Origin: Thermoplasmata archaeon
GTDB taxonomy: Archaea > Thermoplasmatota > Thermoplasmata > Thermoplasmatales > Thermoplasmataceae
DNA: 16,804 nucleotides
Reading direction: 5' to 3'
NCBI GenBank assembly: GCA_021799315.1
Contig: JAJZAR010000020.1
Location: 1-16,804, forward strand
In this document: in pieces, positions 6,568-14,111 of the stretch
Layout of the letters: every line of letters starts with the position of its first letter
Position numbering within the stretch: position 1 is the first letter of the stretch
Program-made: the position numbers and the translations under genes
The notes under the pieces: generated by a model
Told to the model about the DNA's origin: nothing
Databases searched by the model: none
The model's input: the letters and a program-made list of their open reading frames with translations, nothing else

Positions 6568-7731
6568 TTAAGTCATTAATGAGTAAGATTCCTTCTTGAA
6601 ATCAAGATATTCAGTCCTCCGAATGGATCTAGGTAACACCCACTGTTTTATCGCAAAGTTAGATAGTTCTTCTGTATTCTTCCCATAATACATGATTTGT
6701 CCGGATTTTTCACATAAATATTCAAAGCTTTTGGCACCGAGCGGAATCAAAAAGAGTTCCCTGCGAATGTTATGATACAGGAGATCTGAAGGGAGCCCCA
6801 GCATTTTTAACCCGGTGCGTATGACGGTCCTTCTATTCCTTATGCCAGTTCCCCATTTCCTGTTTTTTAATTGATTAGCGTTTAAATGAGCAAGCTCGAA
6901 GAGCTCATCATAAATACCATTGAAAAACTGAAACTCCCCGGAGCCTCTTGACCATCCTACATGTAGAAAACCAGAAGTCCCGGGTATTTTGACTCTGTCA
7001 TAAACGGAACTCTTTCCAAGGGCTGAGGCCGTTGTTATTGCGGCAAGTTTCCCATTAAATATCTCATTTGATATCAGGGTCTCTGTCCCTTTGTACTTCC
7101 TTCTGAAATCTTTGACAATTTTAGAATCCAGCAGGAGAGAGGCTACAAGTTTTCCTCCAAGGACTTGAGAGTATGGAGGGACAGCACCCAGTACAAATGC
7201 ATCCATTATGTGCTTTAAATTCCTCTTCCTTACATCGGTGGTCCATCCTATATATCTGTCTCTATCTCCCAATGCATAAACCGGATCTGCAAGGCCAATT
7301 ATACCTACAACCGCAGAGTTCCCTTTATCATAAACCACATATCTTAGTCTCCGGCCATAACCAGCAGAAGTTGGGATCGACCAGTGTAATTTAACCCAGT
7401 TAAAGACTGCGTTGTCAGATTGATTATCAATTACTTTAAGAACCGGTTGAATGTTTCTAATGTCAAGATCTTTCCCATCTATAATACATTGATTCAGAAT
7501 CTTGTCATTGAATTTCTCGATAAATTCCTTTTTCTTATCTTTGAGAAATTGCACTGCGTTTGTGTGAACGTTGCGTATAAAATCCTTGTTCTGCGGAACT
7601 ATTAACGTGCGGCCGTTAACAACAGAGAAACCACTCTCAATTAAATTCTGAAGAATTTTGTTTTTAAGCCTTTCTATGTGTTCTTGTGTAAGTCCGTCGT
7701 TCACGACATTCTTCTCTCTAGTAACTTCCAT
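6568..7731 (-). CDS. druA: DruA-like protein (DUF4338, Druantia family)
   Basis: The core carries the DUF4338 signature in order (numbered from the TTG at 7740): GYGRRLRYVVYDK (about 127-139), GIIGLADPV (146-154), D-R-YIGW (161-166), then MDAFVLGAVPPYSQVLGGKL (179-198). These are the conserved blocks of DruA from Druantia type I anti-phage systems, whose biochemical activity I cannot state. About 388 residues is a usual DruA length. I choose ATG 7731, 11 bases after GAGG; the TTG at 7740 is only two bases from it. The gene starts 46 bases after herA on the same strand, so it is the third gene of a nurA-herA-druA operon. The other Druantia genes (druB, C, D and the helicase druE) are absent, so herA-nurA may replace the DruE motor. 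Function in defence is inferred from family. Confidence 0.85.
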   Translation of the reverse strand: MEVTREKNVVNDGLTQEHIERLKNKILQNLIESGFSVVNGRTLIVPQNKDFIRNVHTNAVQFLKDKKKEFIEKFNDKILNQCIIDGKDLDIRNIQPVLKVIDNQSDNAVFNWVKLHWSIPTSAGYGRRLRYVVYDKGNSAVVGIIGLADPVYALGDRDRYIGWTTDVRKRNLKHIMDAFVLGAVPPYSQVLGGKLVASLLLDSKIVKDFRRKYKGTETLISNEIFNGKLAAITTASALGKSSVYDRVKIPGTSGFLHVGWSRGSGEFQFFNGIYDELFELAHLNANQLKNRKWGTGIRNRRTVIRTGLKMLGLPSDLLYHNIRRELFLIPLGAKSFEYLCEKSGQIMYYGKNTEELSNFAIKQWVLPRSIRRTEYLDFKKESYSLMT

Positions 7732-7777
7732 ACCGATCAATACCTCAAGGGCCTAAAGATTTCCATAATACTATCAC

Positions 7778-9535
7778 TTAATCACTAGTATTAAAATTAG
7801 TCCCCAAGAATTCATCTGGAAAGTTTAGAGACGTGAAAAACAAAGGGAAACCAGAAAACGACAACGGGGATATTGGCCCAAAAGACATGAATGAAAATTC
7901 TCTCTTTCCGAAGCCACTTTGAGGGTCTTTGAAAAGCTGATAAAGATTTATTGAGTCTTCTGAACCCCCCACTATTTCTCTAAGGGACTGTCTCTCAATT
8001 CCATAAGCCAAACCGTAGCCGAAAATATATGCTCTAATCTGATTAATGACTTCCTTATCAAGACCTGAAATTGTTTGACTGATGAACATCCAGCCCAATC
8101 CATATTTTCTTGTGGTCCTAATTCCATCAACTATGGTTGATTTTAGAACAGAAGTTATGGAATCATTGTTCGCAACTTCGCGAGGGGCTAACCTGTGAGC
8201 TTCGTCAATTACAAGAAGTGTGTTCAACAACTTATCTTCCCTATAGGCATGTTCCGCTTCCTTGATCATCTCATTTAAGAACTCGTTTATTACTGTTTTT
8301 CCAATTTCCTCGTTCCAGAAAAGATCCTGCGGAACATCTCCTTCTGAAAGATCTATTATTACTAAAACTCCACGACCAGAGTTGGTAATCATTTTAGCCA
8401 AGTCTTTTATTTTCTTTTTTTCATTATCACCATACGCAAAAAGTTTACAAATACTGGCCCAAAGCCTGTACATCTCATCTTGGTCCAGAGTTTGTAATGA
8501 GTTCAAAACCCTTTCTTGACCATCCTTACTTGTATAGATTTTGGCTATCTTATCTTGTAGCTGGAGATTACTCCAAACTGCATCGAAATTCTCTCTTTTA
8601 TAATAGTTCCAAGGTTGATTTGCAGTAATTCGATCTAAAGTATCGGATTTTCCCTTTAGAATGGAAATAATTTCGTTAGATGCCCTATCTCTGTTATCGG
8701 GATGTACAATCCCTAATTTGGCATAAAATTGAGATGAACTCAATACCTTTTTAAACAAGTCCTCCCCCGTCAATATTAAGTCGTGAAGGCTAATAAATAA
8801 TAGTTCTTTTTGAAATTTATTTACAATAAGATCCTTTATATCATTCTCCCTTTTTAGTTTTGTAAATTCTCCTTGTGGGTCCAAGACAAAAATATTCATT
8901 GCACTGTTCCTCGCATAACCAAGAAGCATCATTTTTGATAAAACAGATTTTCCGGACCCAGTTTTTCCAAAAACTCCAATATGATAAGCTTCACCTGCGC
9001 CATCTTCTCCATTCCCAAAGTGCTTAAACCACATGGGTAACTTAATTTTTGTTCCGTAAGCATGTCCCAAGAAAGTAAACTTATCCCTAAATTTGCGCAG
9101 AAGAGCCATCATTAACTCTTCCCCCATTACCCTGACAGATGTACCTGTAGATGGTATAGTTCCGAGCATGCTTGGTTCTGTTTCGGAAGCCACGGATAAG
9201 ACACTGCTAACTGTCATCTTAGCATAATGGAAGTCTTGTCGCTCCGTTACTGGTTCCACGCTACCGCGTTGTCTGATTAGACTACGCATAGTGGGGTCTT
9301 CTGCCCACACATTTCGCATTCCCACTTCAACAATCTGCCCTAAGGCATAATGGTCCACCCCATCCTGTAGATATGTAAATGTAGATAGATTCCCTACCAA
9401 CCTCTTTCCAACTGCTGTACCCAGTATATCCAGTGACAAACCAGATGTAGAAGAAGGAGACCCGATAACGCCTATTCTTTCTGACTTGTCAAACACTTCC
9501 CTTATATCTTTTTTATGAATTTCGCTCATATTCAT
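7778..9535 (-). CDS. herA: HerA-type hexameric DNA translocase
   Basis: A 585-residue FtsK/HerA ATPase. The first ~150 residues fit a HAS-barrel (GxVGSPSST start, then YLQDGVDHYALGQIVEV). Walker A is GKTGSGKS (190-197), followed by VLDPQGEF (217-224), an inserted helical region (about 230-380), Walker B LLVIDEAHRL (440-449), the Gln sensor FISQTISGLDKEV (484-496) and a DGIRTTRKYG stretch likely to hold the arginine finger. HerA pumps DNA and pairs with NurA to resect ends. Start ATG 9535 overlaps the nurA stop in ATGA, the tight coupling typical of subunits of one complex; ATG 9529 is also possible. Housekeeping herA-nurA usually lie near mre11-rad50; here the neighbour is druA, so this is probably an accessory copy used for defence. 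Confidence 0.92.
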   Translation of the reverse strand: MNMSEIHKKDIREVFDKSERIGVIGSPSSTSGLSLDILGTAVGKRLVGNLSTFTYLQDGVDHYALGQIVEVGMRNVWAEDPTMRSLIRQRGSVEPVTERQDFHYAKMTVSSVLSVASETEPSMLGTIPSTGTSVRVMGEELMMALLRKFRDKFTFLGHAYGTKIKLPMWFKHFGNGEDGAGEAYHIGVFGKTGSGKSVLSKMMLLGYARNSAMNIFVLDPQGEFTKLKRENDIKDLIVNKFQKELLFISLHDLILTGEDLFKKVLSSSQFYAKLGIVHPDNRDRASNEIISILKGKSDTLDRITANQPWNYYKRENFDAVWSNLQLQDKIAKIYTSKDGQERVLNSLQTLDQDEMYRLWASICKLFAYGDNEKKKIKDLAKMITNSGRGVLVIIDLSEGDVPQDLFWNEEIGKTVINEFLNEMIKEAEHAYREDKLLNTLLVIDEAHRLAPREVANNDSITSVLKSTIVDGIRTTRKYGLGWMFISQTISGLDKEVINQIRAYIFGYGLAYGIERQSLREIVGGSEDSINLYQLFKDPQSGFGKREFSFMSFGPISPLSFSGFPLFFTSLNFPDEFLGTNFNTSD

Positions 9536-10722
9536 CCACTCTCTGTCCTGTAACCATGCATACCCATGTAAACCTCACTGATGTCACCAGACCAACTTTC
9601 GGACACTCTTTGAAAAGATGCTTTTCTAATTGCAGGAATTGCTGTTGATAAGTGCTTAACCATTCTATCCGCCAGGTAGAGTGGGTATGGTTCCATTATT
9701 GAAAGAGATGTGCTCTGTATAAGTATTGCTTCTAAAAGTGTTTTTAGGCGGCTCTTGTTATTTGAAACTGACTGTGCTACTTCTATTCGAAACACTGGAG
9801 AAAAAGCTGCGGGTCTAAAATAAATCGTCGAAACGCTGGGCAACAAATCTTTTGTTATTTGTTCCAACTTGTTCTCTAAAGCAGAAGTAATGTCATAATC
9901 CCGAGGGAGATACTTTAAACTCAGATGTGGAGAACTGTCTTCTTCGCTGCTGTATGGGCCAACATATTCTCCTCCCCTAAGGACAAAGTTCAGTAACCCT
10001 CTATCCTCAAATTCAGGTAAACCTAATCTGTAACTAAGATCGTTTTTCGTGGTATACTTAGGAATAGCTGCGTAAATTTTGTCTGTCCTTTCCGATTTCA
10101 GAATTTCATAATAATCCATAATAATATCTCTAAACCCAGGAAAGTTTACGTGATCTTCGTTTTTTACTTCTTTTCCGTTTAGAAACACAGACCTTAACCT
10201 ATCCGGGATATCGTGTAATTTTTCAGCAGCATTGTTGAGAAAAATCAAAGGGGTCCTCATAGAGCCATCTAAAAGAACAACATCATGTGGGGCATTTACT
10301 ACCAAATGCAACTCTAGACCAGCGGAGATGCCTCTTAGTGCTTGTGAAGTATTCTCATTATGAGCTACTGTTTCAATATGCGTGAAATAACGAGGTTTAG
10401 GCCAATTCCTTTTCTCAGGACCAGGTGGTGTTAATCCTTCCACAGCAACTGCTGCTACACAAGCGAAATCCATGGAGAGCATCCTTTCCATTGTGTAGGA
10501 ACCGTCAATACCTGCAGAAGTAGGGTATGTTCTGCTATTATCCAACTCGGAATAATCTTTCAGTAATCCTTCCTCCTCTAATCTCTTTCTTATTGCGTCT
10601 TTTTTCTCTCTAACTTCTTTAAATTTTTCAAAAAGATCTTGAGAGATTAAAATAGAGCTTGCCAGCATTTCGTCGACCAGACCTTCTGGGAGTTCTTCAA
10701 AAGGATTCTCATTACCATCCAA
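9532..10722 (-). CDS. nurA: NurA nuclease
   Basis: The 396-residue protein has the NurA RNase H-like core: catalytic Asp in SAGIDGSYTMER (D73), a second acidic motif VVLLDGSMRTP (D152), the C-terminal strand RPAAFSPVFRIEV and the end motif PYPLYLADRMVKH. A charged helix (about 30-55) precedes the core, as in other NurA proteins. NurA is a Mn-dependent 5'-3' exonuclease and endonuclease that docks on the HerA hexamer. It begins at TTG 10722, supported by GGGTG eight bases before (10735-10731) and a TATA box about 45 bases upstream. It is the first gene of the nurA-herA-druA operon, with a four-base overlap to herA. Confidence 0.9.
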   Translation of the reverse strand: MDGNENPFEELPEGLVDEMLASSILISQDLFEKFKEVREKKDAIRKRLEEEGLLKDYSELDNSRTYPTSAGIDGSYTMERMLSMDFACVAAVAVEGLTPPGPEKRNWPKPRYFTHIETVAHNENTSQALRGISAGLELHLVVNAPHDVVLLDGSMRTPLIFLNNAAEKLHDIPDRLRSVFLNGKEVKNEDHVNFPGFRDIIMDYYEILKSERTDKIYAAIPKYTTKNDLSYRLGLPEFEDRGLLNFVLRGGEYVGPYSSEEDSSPHLSLKYLPRDYDITSALENKLEQITKDLLPSVSTIYFRPAAFSPVFRIEVAQSVSNNKSRLKTLLEAILIQSTSLSIMEPYPLYLADRMVKHLSTAIPAIRKASFQRVSESWSGDISEVYMGMHGYRTESG

Positions 10723-10760
10723 TTATCTAACACCCTTTCACATTATTTGTATGCGACTCA

Positions 10761-10780
10761 GCAAAATATTTTTATTAATC
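10761..10780 (-). promoter_or_regulatory. Promoter of the nurA-herA-druA operon
   Basis: The minus strand reads GATTAATAAAAATATTTTGC, an A/T-rich TATA element centred near 10770. It would start a message near 10745, giving a leader of about 22 bases that includes the GGGTG ribosome binding site. No second promoter is evident within the operon. Confidence 0.5.
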
Positions 10781-10891
10781 TGTGAACAAACTCTAAACCT
10801 AACCAAATTATGATTCATGCTATATGCATACCCGTGACTGATATTTTAAATTAACATGTATTATATATAACTTTTCAATTTATGCGCTTCT

Positions 10892-11119
10892 TCATGTTTG
10901 CGAGACTTTGAACTGGCCTTTAGATATGTACCTGAATCGTCCATGATCGTGGGTTAATCCGTTAGCTGCCTCATTGGTAAAATTCTGAGTTCCTATGTTA
11001 TATTTCCAACGTTCTCTTCCCAATCTAATCAAAACTCCGTAGCTAAGCTTTATAAAGGCCAAATCATTCAAATTGACTTTCTGTTTGGAGGGCCCCTCCC
11101 TGCATGATGTATGTGTGTT
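10892..11119 (-). pseudogene. C-terminal transposase fragment (probable)
   Basis: A 75-codon open frame without its own credible start ends at TGA 10892. It reads ...LSYGVLIRLGRERWKYNIGTQ, then NFTNEAANGLTHDHGRFRY. The RERW...N..T......LTHDHGRF pattern resembles the ExW/RW-IE.. C-terminal block of DDE transposases of the IS4-like superfamily, where the catalytic Glu follows RW. Here the Glu position is replaced (WKYN), so it would be inactive. The match is weak and by eye only. It lies at the border between the defence operon and the recombination zone. The region 10723-10891 holds only the nurA promoter. Confidence 0.4.
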
Positions 11120-11417
11120 CTATCATAACCTTACCTATTATTTTAAATATCTATTTTCTCTCTTCGCAATATGTTCTCATTTCTTCAAAACTTCTCCTGT
11201 TTCAGCAATCGTTCTACAGTCATGAAACCTATCTTCGTTTTTGTTTTCAAGATAAAGCAATAAATGAAGTATGCCGGACTGTTTTTCAAGTTTTGATAGT
11301 GTGGCTCTTGTTATAAGCTATGAGATGTTAAATTATTATAGCCATTGTATAGCATATTATAATGTATAAAGCGTAATATTACTATGTAGTGTTATACAGT
11401 ACAATTAGTGATATGTT
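11120..11417. other. A/T-rich intergenic region
   Basis: No supported gene; a 70-codon plus-strand frame (11104-11316) has no ribosome binding site and an atypical Cys/Phe-rich composition. The end is very A/T-rich with TATA-like GTATAAAG near 11364 and a perfect 10-bp palindrome GTAATATTAC (11373-11382), which probably form the promoter region of the next gene. Confidence 0.4.
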
Positions 11418-11585
11418 ATGAAGATCATGTCACCAACGTGCGAAGACCACTTGAGATTGCTTTCAGAGCATCCAGAAGTGAACGGATCTGATGCCTTCCG
11501 TGCTCTTGTCAGTTATATGATGAAGACAGACAGAACATTGCTCACTAGAGAAGATTTTCAGAACATATCAGGAAAGATAAAATGA
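11418..11585 (+). CDS. Small hypothetical protein, 55 residues
   Basis: ATG 11418 to TGA 11585 encodes a soluble, mixed-charge protein starting MKIMSPTCEDHLRLLSEHPE and ending NISGKIK. I do not recognise it. Support comes from its four-base ATGA overlap with the next ORF, protein-like composition, and an A/T-rich promoter region before it (TATA-like near 11364). The internal EHPEVNGSDAFRAL and TREDFQNISGK segments look like short helices. Its place beside an integrase remnant suggests a gene of an integrated plasmid or virus. Confidence 0.55.
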   Translation: MKIMSPTCEDHLRLLSEHPEVNGSDAFRALVSYMMKTDRTLLTREDFQNISGKIK

Positions 11586-11785
11586 AAACAGAAAAAATGA
11601 ATGGTTTGCGAGAGCAGATTGGAATATTGAGCCGGCTAAAAAAGATTTTCAAACATCAATATGAGAGGAAAGAGCAGCTCAGGGAAATGATCCTAGACAT
11701 CCATGATGTCATTGGGAATCTCAAGGAGTTCAGATCATGCAACCTGGGAAATGTATCCATTTATATCTCATTACAGCAGAGGTAA
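11582..11785 (+). CDS. Small basic coiled-coil protein, 67 residues
   Basis: The start ATG 11582 overlaps the stop of the 55-residue gene, so both are one operon. Residues about 5-45 are a highly charged helix (REQIGILSRLKKIFKHQYER, KEQLREMILDI) likely to form a coiled coil. The last ~15 residues after NLKEFRS look unlike the rest and run into the decayed integrase, so the natural C-terminus may be lost. Family not recognised. Small coiled-coil proteins of this kind are common on archaeal plasmids and viruses, but no function can be given. Confidence 0.5.
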   Translation: MKTEKMNGLREQIGILSRLKKIFKHQYERKEQLREMILDIHDVIGNLKEFRSCNLGNVSIYISLQQR

Positions 11786-11829
11786 GATACCGGCGGGCCA
11801 CTACCTAGAGCTACAGAGGAGCATGACCA

Positions 11830-11949
11830 ATGGTTATACGTCTTGTCCAAATTTCTCTGATTCACAAGTCACTGGAAGCCACACAGAGGTACATACACGT
11901 GCCGCAGCAGAGAGCTGCTGGGGCGTTCACATCCCGGTTTGTGAGATAG
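11830..11949 (+). pseudogene. Tyrosine recombinase (integrase) C-terminal remnant
   Basis: The frame ending at TAG 11949 reads LIHKSLEATQRYIHVPQQRA and then AGAFTSRFVR. HKSLEATQRYIHV is the last catalytic box of tyrosine recombinases (GHKSL..TQ.Y.HV), with the His and the nucleophilic Tyr intact. Just upstream, another frame reads LSKFL ending at a stop, and joining it would give LSKFL-(G)HKSL, so a frameshift lies near 11857. The rest of the enzyme, including the Arg and HxxR boxes, cannot be found. It ends about 60 bases before the tRNA-Pro-like repeat, which is where an integrase gene is expected next to its attachment site. Non-functional. Confidence 0.75.
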
Positions 11950-11960
11950 TTCAGGGAAGA

Positions 11961-12021
11961 GAAAAATGATCAAATTCGCGCAGATAGACGAATACGGACC
12001 CGGTTGACATGGGGCTGCCCG
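11961..12021 (-). repeat. Attachment-site-like repeat, copy 1 (tRNA-Pro 3' fragment)
   Basis: The segment aligns without gaps to 16694-16754, about 41 of 61 positions by eye. The last 13 bases (12009-12021, ATGGGGCTGCCCG) are identical to the 3' end of the tRNA-Pro gene, in the same orientation. Beyond the identity, a spaced GATTTTGAACC (12029-12039) also resembles a T-arm. Both copies contain a short plus-strand ORF beginning at the same place: ATG 11966 (MIKFAQIDEYGPG) and ATG 16699 (MTELALRHESGH). This fits the left border of an element integrated at the tRNA gene. Confidence 0.6.
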
Positions 12022-12061
12022 AATACGTGATTTTGAACCAATTCCATTCACGTAACCTTTC

Positions 12062-12142
12062 CTACACACCTTGGTTTTTCCATATAAATGGCAAGAACAC
12101 CAATGGTACAATCATATCTAAGAAGGCAAATACTATGGATAA
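12062..12142 (-). other. Possible C-terminal membrane-anchor remnant
   Basis: On the far side of the IS from the protease pseudogene, one minus frame reads LSIVFAFLDMIVPLVFLPFI followed by WKNQGV and a stop. It is a membrane-helix-like segment with a charged tail and may be the displaced end of the interrupted protein or of another membrane protein. The reading frame does not join simply across the IS, so this is tentative. Confidence 0.25.
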
Positions 12143-12205
12143 TAGGGTGTCTCACATTTCATGAAATGCCCGACTAATGTCGAACATTATTAACAAAATG
12201 AGAAT

Positions 12206-12236
12206 ATTGGGATATGCACGACACGCATATCCCAAT
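12206..12236 (+). repeat. Perfect 12-bp hairpin at the transposase start
   Basis: ATTGGGATATGC (12206-12217), loop ACGACAC, GCATATCCCAAT (12225-12236). In RNA this would enclose the ATG at 12214 and end on the ATG at 12235, so it could hide the translation start. Confidence 0.7.
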
Positions 12237-13122
12237 GATCATGAAAAGGATAGACATTATAGTTTCCCCTGATTCAAGAAAGAGGAAGTATTCTGATCGC
12301 CAGATTCTGAAGATCCTTGTATTGTTGCAGATCTTTGGAATTTCATACAGATCTGCAAGGATATTCCTCCTCAATCATGTGGAATATCTCCATATGGTTG
12401 GAATCAGTGAAATACCATCATTTCAGACTTTATCAAGGAGATCCAGAATGTTCGATCTTCATGGAATAAACAGCGAAATAACTTCTCTCTATACCATGGA
12501 TAATATTGCAGTTGCTGATTCATTCATGATACATACATGCAAGTATTCCACTGCCGTGAGAAGAAAGAATTGGGGGAACTATAAAGATCCTGAATCAGGA
12601 TGGTCTAAAACAACAAAGGGATGGTCATATGGCCGTAAATGCCATATGACACTTGATATAGATTCCTTGCTGATTATGGACTGGTTAATAACAAGAGGGA
12701 ACATCCATGATTCAAAGGTCTTTCACGACATGGTGGATTCTGTGAGGGGTTTCTCCTATCCTTGGGGATTCAGCTTATGACACATCAGAAATATGATTAT
12801 GTGTTTGAGAATACACATTCAATTCCGGTGATTGACACCAATAGGAGAAGAGGTATTATTCAAGAACGACTGTCAGTGAACAGGAATATTGGAATTGATC
12901 TCAGGAAGGAATATTCCTCCATGTATTCATTAAGATGGGAAATAGGAGCGTACATTCTCAATACTTGAGGAGATCATGAGAACAGAGAATATCTGGTATG
13001 TCAGTAACAGGGATTATGATAATGCAATTGGCCTGAAGGCAATTGCATACAATCTCATGGTCACGTCAAACATGGAAGCAGGAGAGAAGCCTAGGGAGAT
13101 AAAGAAAATCGTCACTTGTTAA
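12214..13122 (+). pseudogene. DDE transposase with three frameshifts
   Basis: The first frame (to 12780) has an N-terminal helix block with RKRKYSDRQILKILVLLQIF and the first catalytic Asp in IAVADSFMIHTCKYS. A shift near 12760 leads to LGDSAYDTSEI, holding the second Asp. A shift near 12793 leads to DYVFENTHSIPVIDTNRRRG and ends in SLRWEI. A third, an extra G near 12945, leads to ERTFSILEEIMRTENIW with the catalytic Glu, ending KKIVTC at TAA 13122. Rejoined, it is a complete transposase of about 300 residues, so loss is recent. The true start may be ATG 12235 or 12241, or an upstream frame; a hairpin overlaps this area. IS4/IS5 superfamily assignment rests on the D-D-E spacing and the YDxxxxxxxF-type context, not on a search. 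Confidence 0.85.
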
Positions 13123-13137
13123 AATGTGAGACACCCT

Positions 13138-14022
13138 ATAAATATACATATAATCTCCGAAATTAACTGGATGATTCGTTTGTCCAGGGAATGTTATTGC
13201 ATCCTGCGTAGCACTCGGATACAGGAATTCATACCAAAGTTGTGGGTGCGAATATCCTGGCTGACTGACCCAACCAGATTGTACCATAGTAGATCCGGAG
13301 GAATCACTGGCTAGGGAATCCCACCCAGACAAAGAAATCTGAATTTCGTTGCCAGCAACTTGTGATGATGGTGTACTCTGTACAGATGTAGCAGTTATGC
13401 CTTCGGAGACCCAATTGATTGGGTAACTTCCCCCAAAGTAATACCACGGACGAGGATTATTGAAGACATAGCCATCCCAATTGCCACTTTGACTTGAGTT
13501 AGAGAATTTCATGTTCTGCAATTTTGAAAGCTTGAAGTTCACAGTTTGCGAAGAAACCGCGCCATTGACAGAAATTTCTCTCTTGTATGAATTGCCGTTT
13601 GAATTGTAAGTATAAGTAAGGTATGCTTTTATTGTATTTGATGTGGTGTTCATTAGGGTTCCCACAGTAAAGTCTTTGAGGCTAAAATTACGCTCCAATG
13701 CATAATTATCAATCAATACAAGTTGTGACCTTGCAGATTTCATAAAACTTGCATGGTCGAAGCTACCTTTGGCAAAGTTCACGTGCTGAGCTATTGCCAT
13801 GTTTATTATAGAATTTACATTGCTAAGTTGGGTCTGTAACGCAAATGCGCTTCAAAATGTATTTGATGACACTGCATCGCTCGAAATGCTCGTGCCCGTG
13901 TTTCCATTAGATGCTCATACACTTGTTTCTGCGGACATGAGAACTCCCGCTAATACTACAATGGCAGTGATAAGGGTCAGAATTTGCTTGCTCGAATTTT
14001 TGGTTTTTGTCGTATGCCTAAA
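13138..14022 (-). pseudogene. G1 (eqolisin)-like secreted acid protease, broken
   Basis: The minus strand reads a signal peptide (TTKTKNSSKQ, then the hydrophobic ILTLITAIVVLAGVLMSA), then TGA at 13917-13915, ASNGNTGTSISSDAVSSNTF, TGA at 13854-13852, and a 244-codon open frame from 13800. The mature part shows the peptidase G1 pattern: SGNWDGYVF near the start, a Gln in MVQSGWVSQ, and the Glu in PQLWYEFLYP, followed by VNFGDYMYI, resembling the NWAGY...Q.G...WYE..P...GD layout of glutamic proteases. These enzymes work in acid outside the cell. No start codon is visible before the signal peptide (TTT at 14022), and the IS cuts off the C-terminus after GDYMYI. Three lesions make it a pseudogene. 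Peptidase assignment is from motif memory and could be only fold-level. Confidence 0.6.
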
Positions 14023-14075
14023 ATTAAGAAATAAAATTATATAAATACTATTATTTTCCTACATATAGCACTTAT

Positions 14076-14084
14076 TTTAAATAC
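14076..14084 (+). promoter_or_regulatory. TATA box of the ABC exporter genes
   Basis: TTTTAAATA is centred about 32 bases before ATG 14112, giving a leaderless or near-leaderless transcript. On the other strand TTTATATAA (14045-14037) is the likely promoter of the protease pseudogene, so the two units are divergent. Confidence 0.5.
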
Positions 14085-14111
14085 AACTTTTTGATTTGAA
14101 TTATTCTGATT

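Larger units (their letters stand above)
12145..13137 (+). mobile_element. ~1-kb insertion sequence, IS5-like, with decayed transposase
   Basis: Matching inverted ends are present: ATAGGGTGTCTCACATTT at 12142-12159 and its exact complement at 13122-13139. The core repeat GGGTGTCTCACATTT is flanked by TA on both sides, compatible with a short TA target duplication. Length of about 993 bp and a single DDE transposase fit the IS5 family. It lies in the 3' part of the protease pseudogene on the opposite strand. The transposase has about three frameshifts, so the copy cannot move by itself. Confidence 0.85.

Noticed and set aside
11869..12111. 80-codon minus-strand ORF across the attachment repeat
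   Set aside because: It is antisense to the integrase remnant and repeat, with Cys-rich, non-protein-like composition.
13852..13917. TGA recoding (as Trp or selenocysteine) in the protease gene
   Set aside because: The start codon is also missing and an IS truncates the gene, and no other intact gene in the window uses in-frame TGA.
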